6,083 bases of DNA from Clostridiales bacterium (GTDB lineage Bacteria > Bacillota > Clostridia > Oscillospirales > Ruminococcaceae). Position 1 is the first letter of the stretch, and every line of letters begins with the position of its first letter. Made by a program: the position numbers and the translations under genes. Under the pieces are notes generated by a model. It saw only the letters and a list, made by a program, of their open reading frames with translations, searched no databases and was not told where the DNA came from. The stretch is from NCBI GenBank assembly GCA_012800685.1, contig JAAZIT010000180.1, positions 1 to 6,083 of the forward strand, written 5' to 3'. Shown piece after piece: positions 1-4,443 of the stretch.

Positions 1-56
1 GGGAGAAAATGATCTTTCACTTTGTTAAATAACATAAATTACAGCCATTGTCAATT

Positions 57-137
57 ATGATTAGTATTATTTTAGAGGTCATATGCATTATTATTTTAAT
101 AGTAGCTATTATTATTGGAATTAAGAAGAAAAATTAA
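57..137 (+). CDS. Possible 26-residue hydrophobic membrane microprotein
   Basis: An ATG at 57 opens a 26-codon frame, beginning MISIILEV, with about 20 mostly Ile, Leu and Val residues followed by GIKKKN and a TAA. This has the shape of one transmembrane helix with a positive C-terminal tail, as in small membrane proteins and type I toxins. No Shine-Dalgarno precedes the ATG. The sequence is so rich in ATT codons that an AT-rich spacer could produce it by chance. A hairpin at 183-215 follows about 45 bases later and could end its transcript. The family is not recognised. Confidence 0.25.
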   Translation: MISIILEVICIIILIVAIIIGIKKKN

Positions 138-182
138 TTTAATGGTATTAAACATCATGAATGAAGATTATATTGTAAGAAT

Positions 183-215
183 AAAGGCTAAGATTTATAT
201 TATATCTTAGGCTTT
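183..215. terminator. Terminator-like inverted repeat left of the acetyltransferase
   Basis: CTAAGAT (188-194) pairs with ATCTTAG (204-210). Beyond a G-G mismatch, AAAG (183-186) pairs with CTTT (212-215). On the plus strand the stem runs into TTTTAACTGTTTT, and on the minus strand into TTTATTCTT, so it could act in either direction. It would lie after the small ORF at 57-137 on the plus strand, or after the acetyltransferase on the minus strand. The stem is AT-rich, so strength is uncertain. Confidence 0.45.
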
Positions 216-263
216 TAACTGTTTTAATTCAATTTTGGAAATAACTCCGAACACACCATTTCT

Positions 264-336
264 AAAAATAATACATTTTGGCTAATTAATGTTAGTAAAG
301 GTGAGATTAAAAAGATACACTATCAAAATGTATTAT
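264..336 (-). terminator. Inverted repeat abutting the acetyltransferase stop, possible terminator
   Basis: A perfect 13-base inverted repeat, ATAATACATTTTG at 268-280 against CAAAATGTATTAT at 324-336, encloses a 43-base loop. Read on the minus strand, the first arm begins inside the TGA stop of the acetyltransferase frame. The second arm is followed at once by TTTT (264-267). The position suits transcript termination, but the loop is long for an intrinsic terminator, so another role is possible. Confidence 0.4.
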
Positions 337-683
337 CACCTATTTACAACATACCAAATATCATTTCCAACAAATCCACAGCTTCTGTATAATAATTCCG
401 GATGTGTAATATTATCACATTCTCCGCTTACGGTTGCAAAATCCGCTTTTTTCTGTAATCTTGACAAAAGGTTTGTAACAAGCATATGTCCTAACCCCTG
501 CCGCCTGTATTCTTTTAATACTTGAATCCATTCAAGCGATCCTTCTTTTATATCCGAATCATAATCTGCAATACCGAGGGCAACGGGTATATTTGTAGTT
601 TTATCTAATATAAATATCCATAAATCATTATCAAACACTCGATATTTAGTCCAGCTACGCACTGTTTCAAAGGAATAAGCCAT
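336..683 (-). CDS. GNAT-family N-acetyltransferase, C-terminal part (intact ORF of a frameshifted gene)
   Basis: This ORF encodes the acetyl-CoA-binding part of a GCN5-related N-acetyltransferase; its substrate is unknown. Of 115 residues, EGSLEWIQVL (47-56) is the central beta strand. EYRRQGLG (58-65) is motif A with the RxxGxG pyrophosphate loop, and LYRSCGF (98-104) is motif B. The ATG at 683 has no convincing ribosome binding site and starts in mid-domain. The same frame stays open upstream to a stop at 756-758 and encodes protein-like sequence (QIDVVINILEKCYG just before the Met), but it offers no ATG, GTG or TTG. The N-terminal part continues in other frames to about 975 (see the pseudogene entry), so this is most likely the 3' piece of a broken gene. 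A short stand-alone enzyme is possible but less likely. Confidence 0.7.
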   Translation of the reverse strand: MAYSFETVRSWTKYRVFDNDLWIFILDKTTNIPVALGIADYDSDIKEGSLEWIQVLKEYRRQGLGHMLVTNLLSRLQKKADFATVSGECDNITHPELLYRSCGFVGNDIWYVVNR

Positions 684-730
684 TCCGTAACATTTCTCAA
701 GTATATTTATTACAACATCAATTTGTGTAC

Positions 731-975
731 TTATGTTACCAGCTTTAATATAAAATTATTATTGGTACTAATCTCAACAGTGTTTAATTCGTGAAATAGC
801 CTAAAACATTGTTTGATTTGTCCAGTATGGTGGGAATGGTTAAAATCATTTTCATGTATGACCTCAATATTACTAGGCTTTTCAAATTCAAAATTCTTCC
901 AATAAGCAGCTAATATAGTCTTGCTTTTTGATTTGATTGTTCATATTCAGTCTCTTTCATATTATAATAACTCAT
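731..975 (-). pseudogene. N-terminal part of the broken GNAT acetyltransferase gene
   Basis: This stretch is not an open frame as it stands, but it reads as coding sequence across one frameshift. From ATG 975 the frame encodes MSYYNMKETEYEQSNQ before a stop. One extra A in the run at 925-929 would connect it to a second frame, open from 940 to the stop at 731-733, which contains ILAAYWKNFEFEKPSNIEV and later GQIKQCFRLFHELNTVEI. A second extra A near 744-748 would join that frame to the acetyltransferase ORF ending at 336, through KAGNISTQIDVVINILEK. The rebuilt protein would be roughly 215 residues. From memory, related clostridial GNAT proteins of about this size have similar N-termini (an HSHHT block before a CFRLF helix), but no search was possible. 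A terminator-like hairpin ends only 8 bases before ATG 975 and no ribosome binding site is seen, which also argues for decay. Sequencing error in the short A runs is the alternative. Confidence 0.65.
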
Positions 976-983
976 TTTAACAA

Positions 984-1025
984 AAGCCTGCTAATAAAGC
1001 AACTATAGCTTTACTCGACAGGCTT
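984..1025 (-). terminator. Likely intrinsic terminator downstream of the cmr operon
   Basis: Two nested perfect stems are seen. AAGCCTG (984-990) pairs with CAGGCTT (1019-1025). Inside it, TAAAGC (995-1000) pairs with GCTTTA (1008-1013) around a 7-base loop, with a small asymmetric internal loop between the stems (4 and 5 bases). On the minus strand the 3' arm ends in CTT and runs on as TTGTTAAAATG, giving a short U-rich tail. On the plus strand no T run follows. It is the best candidate for the end of the cmr transcript, about 200 bases after the cmr6 stop. Confidence 0.65.
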
Positions 1026-1222
1026 AAGTATATGGTAAAGGAATTCCACCTTGATTAAACACTAAGTGCTGACTATTTTTCTACATAATGCTCACAGGTT
1101 TGTACAATAATTATTTTTCACTGCCTAACAAAAATAACATTTTTATACAAAAAGCTATGCTCATGAAAATACAATAATTTGACTTATTTTACTTATGAAG
1201 TAAACCTAGCAATTTTATCATT
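1026..1222. other. Non-coding 3' trailer of the cmr operon
   Basis: This AT-rich stretch holds no credible gene on either strand. It contains the small hairpin at 1188-1204. It also has an 18-codon minus-strand frame (1027-1080, stop at 1024-1026) ending FNQGGIPLPYT, which may be the tail of a lost gene because its stop abuts the hairpin at 984-1025. No CRISPR repeat, spacer-like spacing or tRNA is seen. Confidence 0.5.
1188..1204. repeat. Short AT-rich hairpin just after cmr6
   Basis: TTTACTT (1188-1194) and AAGTAAA (1198-1204) form a perfect 7-base stem with a 3-base loop, 18 bases past the cmr6 stop. Only one G-C pair is present and no T run follows in the operon's direction. It is a weak terminator at best, and may be chance in AT-rich DNA. 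Confidence 0.3.
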
Positions 1223-2023
1223 TTATTCAGGGCTGATTTTGCCAATACCATACCCCAACGATGTTTTTGCACCTATTCCATAGGTCCCAAAAGCATCCTT
1301 TAAAATATTATTGTTTTCTATTAAACTTAAATCGCAATCTTTATCATAACTACAAATATAAATCTTAAATTTGGTATTTTTCACAACAGGGAAAGCTATG
1401 GGATTGGGTTCTATTGTGTCTAAAGGCTGCTTCTTTCCTTCTCTATCATAATAATCTTTAAAGTGTGGTGTCTGCACATCCCAGCTAATCTCAAATTCTT
1501 CATTTGGAAAAGCATCAAAGAAAAGCAGTTTTTGTTTTGAATTACCCAAATTATCGCTATCTGCGCTATTGCCAAAAAGCTTTATGAAATTACCATCTCT
1601 TAACGCTTCCTCCTCTTTGCCATTAAACTCTTTCTGAATATAGCAATTTCTTATCACACCTTTAATTGCACTACCCGGAATATACGGTATGCCATACACA
1701 GGGTGAAGCGTAATCAGCGCTATGCTGCTAAATGGAGATTCACAGCCTATTCCTACTGCAAGTTTATTATCAGGGATAAATTCATAGGTCTTATGAAATG
1801 GTAAGGATTCAGCTATGGCAAGAACATTGTTTGAAACTATTTTTATAAAACTATTATGCTTTTTAGACTTCTCTTTTTTTTGTGCGTATGGAATATATGA
1901 GTTTTTCTCACCTGAAACTACTAACCTGTTAAATAATAAATAATTATTTTCAACGTCCCTATATTTTTTAATACTTTTCTCTGCTTTTTCTGGTAGCCAA
2001 AATGTATATAAATCATTAGCCAT
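1223..2023 (-). CDS. cmr6: Cmr6, Cas7-like capping subunit of type III-B CRISPR complex
   Basis: Cmr6 is a RAMP protein of Cas7 type that sits, with Cmr1, near the 3' end of the crRNA at the head of the Cmr filament. The 266-residue product carries the family blocks in order: LAVGIGCESPF (88-98), LHPVYGIPYIPGSAIKG (106-122), LFGN (149-152), LLFFDAFP (166-173), VQTPHFKDYY (183-192), PNPIAFPVV (207-215) and the C-terminal glycine-rich GTYGIGAKTSLGYG (246-259). The N-terminal 85 residues are lysine-rich and poorly conserved, as is usual. The ATG overlaps the cmr5 stop by 8 bases and has GAGGGG at 2034-2039, 10 bases upstream. This is the last gene of the operon; about 200 bases of 3' trailer precede the terminator-like hairpin at 984-1025. 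The gene looks intact. Confidence 0.95.
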   Translation of the reverse strand: MANDLYTFWLPEKAEKSIKKYRDVENNYLLFNRLVVSGEKNSYIPYAQKKEKSKKHNSFIKIVSNNVLAIAESLPFHKTYEFIPDNKLAVGIGCESPFSSIALITLHPVYGIPYIPGSAIKGVIRNCYIQKEFNGKEEEALRDGNFIKLFGNSADSDNLGNSKQKLLFFDAFPNEEFEISWDVQTPHFKDYYDREGKKQPLDTIEPNPIAFPVVKNTKFKIYICSYDKDCDLSLIENNNILKDAFGTYGIGAKTSLGYGIGKISPE

Positions 2024-2381
2024 TCGTAATCATCCCCTCTGCAAAACGTTTGAGCCAGATTAAAAAAGCTGTCGTCTCTTTGGATATTAGCCTATATTCT
2101 TCGTTTGACTTTTTTGTTAAGTCAGATATAAATTCCTCCCCTTTTTCTATATTCAACTCCCTTTTCTTAAGCCAATCAATAATATGCCCATACAATAATT
2201 TAAACTCTTTTTCCTTTTCTTTCTTAGAAAACAAATATGCAATCGCCGCCATATATCCATTGTTATGTATTATAATTGGAAATGAGCGAACCAGTGAAAG
2301 ATACTTCTTATTGTTTTCTGCTACTTTAGAAACACATTCATAAGCATAATCCGCTCTTAAAATTTCAAGTGACTTATTCAT
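2016..2381 (-). CDS. cmr5: Cmr5, Cas11 small subunit of type III-B CRISPR complex
   Basis: Cmr5 is the small, all-helical subunit that stacks as the second filament beside Cmr4 and contacts the target strand. From the ATG at 2381 it is 121 residues, typical of the family. Recognisable stretches are LRADYAYECV (8-17), SFPIIIHNNGYMAAIAYL (33-50), KLLYGHIIDWL (61-71) and EYRLISKETTAFLIWLKRFA (95-114). An in-frame GTG at 2390 would add three residues (124 in all). The ATG is preferred because family members usually begin just before the conserved LxxxRAxYA helix. No strong Shine-Dalgarno precedes either codon. The gene overlaps the cmr4 end by 8 bases from the ATG (17 from the GTG), so its translation probably depends on ribosomes finishing cmr4. 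Its own end overlaps cmr6 by 8 bases. The product is lysine- and glutamate-rich, with no membrane segment. Confidence 0.93.
   Translation of the reverse strand: MNKSLEILRADYAYECVSKVAENNKKYLSLVRSFPIIIHNNGYMAAIAYLFSKKEKEKEFKLLYGHIIDWLKKRELNIEKGEEFISDLTKKSNEEYRLISKETTAFLIWLKRFAEGMITNG
2034..2039 (-). promoter_or_regulatory. Ribosome binding site of cmr6
   Basis: GAGGGG on the minus strand lies 10 bases before the cmr6 ATG at 2023, within the end of cmr5. An ATG at 2033 just after it is an internal Met codon of cmr5, out of frame with cmr6, and not a start. Confidence 0.7.
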
Positions 2382-3288
2382 CTGTATCACCGTCCCAATT
2401 TAACTTGCATTTTACAAAGCCTTTCCCAAGTGTCATATTTGCACCAATTTGAATATAATCAGGCATAGTCTGTTTAAAGGAATCCTTAATATCCTCAGCC
2501 GATTTAAAGATATTTCCTGATTTATGTTCATCTGATACAAAAACAAGACTATACAAAATGCTCTCAGCTGGCATGTATTCTTCGTTAAATAATTGCTTAT
2601 CTTCGACAATGCCAGTTTCATTGTCTATTTTTATACGAGTAATAACTTCTGTGGCGTTTGTTACAAAGTCAACAAAATCGTCATCAGATATTACAACAAC
2701 CCGATTTTTAAATTGGCTTAAATCTTCCTCTATTATTGGCAAAAATCTTGTCATACTTTCAATAAAATCAGATAACTCTTGATTTTTGCATGCGTCAAAA
2801 GCATATTCATCAAGCATTACAGTTTTTCCTGATGAAAAGGTAACCGATGAATCTTCTTTCGGTATGTAACACTTTTCTGGTTTTAAATCTGCAAAATTAG
2901 GCAATCTAATTGTATTATTTATCAGCTTAATATCATTAGAAAAACGTTTTAAAACATATGGACAGGTTACATATGCAAATACGCCCTTAACAGACCTAAC
3001 TGGGAAAAACAAAATTCTTGCATCAGAAAATGCAGATGCAGAAGCAGTCATATTATTTTGATCCTCACAACCAAAAATAATATCAATCATACTATTCTCA
3101 ATATTTACTTTTAGATTTTTTTCAAAAGCATTTCTAACACAGCCCTTTAATGTTGAAGCCTCAATTTTGGGATAGTTGCTTTGCACCTCTCTTTGAATTG
3201 GCAAGTCAATTATGCTAAGATTGTTTCCTCCTCCCGCATGAAGGGGAGTTATAACCTTTATAGATAATAGGCTAGATTTTTTATACAT
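2374..3288 (-). CDS. cmr4: Cmr4, Cas7 backbone subunit and target-RNA nuclease of type III-B complex
   Basis: Cmr4 polymerises along the crRNA and cuts bound target RNA at 6-nt intervals in characterised Cmr complexes. At 304 residues it has the usual length. The N-terminal catalytic region is intact: TPLHAGGG at 14-21 contains His17, and SIIDLPIQRE at 25-34 contains Asp28. By alignment from memory with Pyrococcus Cmr4, these correspond to His15 and the catalytic Asp26. Further motifs are STLKG (45-49), IFG (71-73), SDARILFFPVRSVKGVFAYV (88-107), NEEYMPAES (235-243) and the C-terminal glycine loop LGKGFVK (287-293). The ATG is 12 bases after the cmr3 stop, with AAGGAG at 3297-3302 spaced 8 bases from it. 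The last codons overlap cmr5. All key residues are kept, so target RNA cleavage is expected. Confidence 0.96.
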   Translation of the reverse strand: MYKKSSLLSIKVITPLHAGGGNNLSIIDLPIQREVQSNYPKIEASTLKGCVRNAFEKNLKVNIENSMIDIIFGCEDQNNMTASASAFSDARILFFPVRSVKGVFAYVTCPYVLKRFSNDIKLINNTIRLPNFADLKPEKCYIPKEDSSVTFSSGKTVMLDEYAFDACKNQELSDFIESMTRFLPIIEEDLSQFKNRVVVISDDDFVDFVTNATEVITRIKIDNETGIVEDKQLFNEEYMPAESILYSLVFVSDEHKSGNIFKSAEDIKDSFKQTMPDYIQIGANMTLGKGFVKCKLNWDGDTDE

Positions 3289-3296
3289 ATTATTCG

Positions 3297-3302
3297 CTCC
3301 TT
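3297..3302 (-). promoter_or_regulatory. Ribosome binding site of cmr4, overlapping the cmr3 stop
   Basis: AAGGAG on the minus strand lies 8 bases before the cmr4 ATG. Its first two bases are the last two of the cmr3 TAA stop, which couples the end of cmr3 to the start of cmr4. Confidence 0.85.
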
Positions 3303-4443
3303 ACTTTTTTTCCAAATCATTTTTTTGCTCATCTGTAAGCTTTCCGACAAGGCTATAACCAAAACCACGATCGCAATACCTAAGCTTACCCCAGTTTTCA
3401 TATTTAAAACCATTTGGACAATGCTCACGATAATCGCTGATACATTTTTTATGGAATAGCTTTAATACGTCCTCTGGTTTACCCTCTTCTATGGAAAAAT
3501 AATATACCGAACCTGCTGGAACAGCATAATGCATTTTCTTAGGATAGCTTTTTAAACATTTTTCTTTTTCATCCCAGTAGGTTCCAAACCCTCCAACAGG
3601 AGTATATCTGCCTATTGAGGCACAAAGAAGTTTTATTTTTACCGATTTATTTTTATACTTAAAAATTCCAGTCATGTCATTTTTAATCCACCAAGGGATC
3701 CAACCGTTTTTAAATATTGCAGGTGTTGCAAGATATAGCTTAAAAAATTTTTCATTATCATCCAATCTAATATCCATATCAAGCGAATCTTCCATAGAGT
3801 TTATAATCGCACTTTTCGACTCCCCACCAAATTTTACTATAGTTCCATCTGAAACGGAAATTCCTTGCGTCTGAGCATAAACACTTACATCATCATTTGG
3901 ATGAATTTGAGTAATAGTATAAAGCTTCTTATCTTCAGCAGTCCTTTCCGTATTTTCAATCTGAACACCAGTCCTATACTCAGTTTTAAAGAGTTTTTCT
4001 TTACTTATCATTTCACAGTTAAGATTTTTAACATTAAGATACCTCATTAAATCAACTTTTTTAATATATGCCCCTTCAGGAATAATATTCTCTTTTTTCA
4101 TTTCACTTTCACAATATAAAAATTCAAGTGGATAACTGCTTATATCGTTTTTCTCGAAGGACGGATATGCAAATTTTCTATCACTTTCAGATTTCATATT
4201 TAAATCACGAGGGACTGGAAAAAGTGGTTCACCATTCATCATAATACCGTTTAATCCAACTTTTAGCTTCTTATTTAAATCATGCCTGTCAGAATAATTT
4301 TTTAATGTGCATGAACGTAATGCACCTGTATAAACTGAAGGCAAAGGTGGGAAAATACATTCCACACTATTTTCAGCTCCTATATCAAATGGTAATGAGG
4401 AACGAAAGAAAAATGTATCAATGGCGTCAAATCTATATATCAC
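3301..4443 (-). CDS. cmr3: Cmr3, Cas5-like subunit of type III-B CRISPR complex
   Basis: Cmr3 is a Cas5-group RAMP protein that pairs with Cas10 and binds the 5' repeat-derived tag of the crRNA at the base of the Cmr complex. The 380-residue length is normal. The N-terminal signature is present: FFFRSSLPF at 11-19, then IFPPLPSVYTGALRS at 30-44. Later family motifs are FGGE (205-208), LYLATPAIFKNGWIP (236-250), PVGGFG (282-287) and AVPAGSVYYF (307-316). The C-terminal glycine loop is RGFGYSLVG (359-367). The start is a GTG lying inside the last codons of cas10. It is preferred because a strong Shine-Dalgarno (4451-4460) sits 7 bases upstream and the motif-bearing N-terminus begins at once. 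The gene is second in the visible operon, and its stop shares bases with the ribosome binding site of cmr4. No damage is seen. Confidence 0.95.
   Translation of the reverse strand: MIYRFDAIDTFFFRSSLPFDIGAENSVECIFPPLPSVYTGALRSCTLKNYSDRHDLNKKLKVGLNGIMMNGEPLFPVPRDLNMKSESDRKFAYPSFEKNDISSYPLEFLYCESEMKKENIIPEGAYIKKVDLMRYLNVKNLNCEMISKEKLFKTEYRTGVQIENTERTAEDKKLYTITQIHPNDDVSVYAQTQGISVSDGTIVKFGGESKSAIINSMEDSLDMDIRLDDNEKFFKLYLATPAIFKNGWIPWWIKNDMTGIFKYKNKSVKIKLLCASIGRYTPVGGFGTYWDEKEKCLKSYPKKMHYAVPAGSVYYFSIEEGKPEDVLKLFHKKCISDYREHCPNGFKYENWGKLRYCDRGFGYSLVGKLTDEQKNDLEKK

Noticed and set aside
289..525. Plus-strand frame of 78 codons opposite the acetyltransferase
   Set aside because: It has no recognisable domain and lies antisense to the recognisable GNAT frame, so it is treated as a shadow.
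984..1025. Nested stems considered as a tRNA arm, riboswitch or CRISPR repeat
   Set aside because: There is no cloverleaf, no anticodon arm, no second copy in the window, and no riboswitch core I recognise; the U-rich tail on the minus strand fits a terminator better.
1123..1129. GCCTAAC, matching the outer core of an integron attC site
   Set aside because: No matching GTTRRRY partner was found at a plausible distance on the required side, so a single 7-base match is treated as chance.
2382..2390. GTG at 2390 as the start of cmr5
   Set aside because: It is in frame and possible, but it adds only three residues not expected in the family, and the ATG at 2381 fits the usual N-terminus better.
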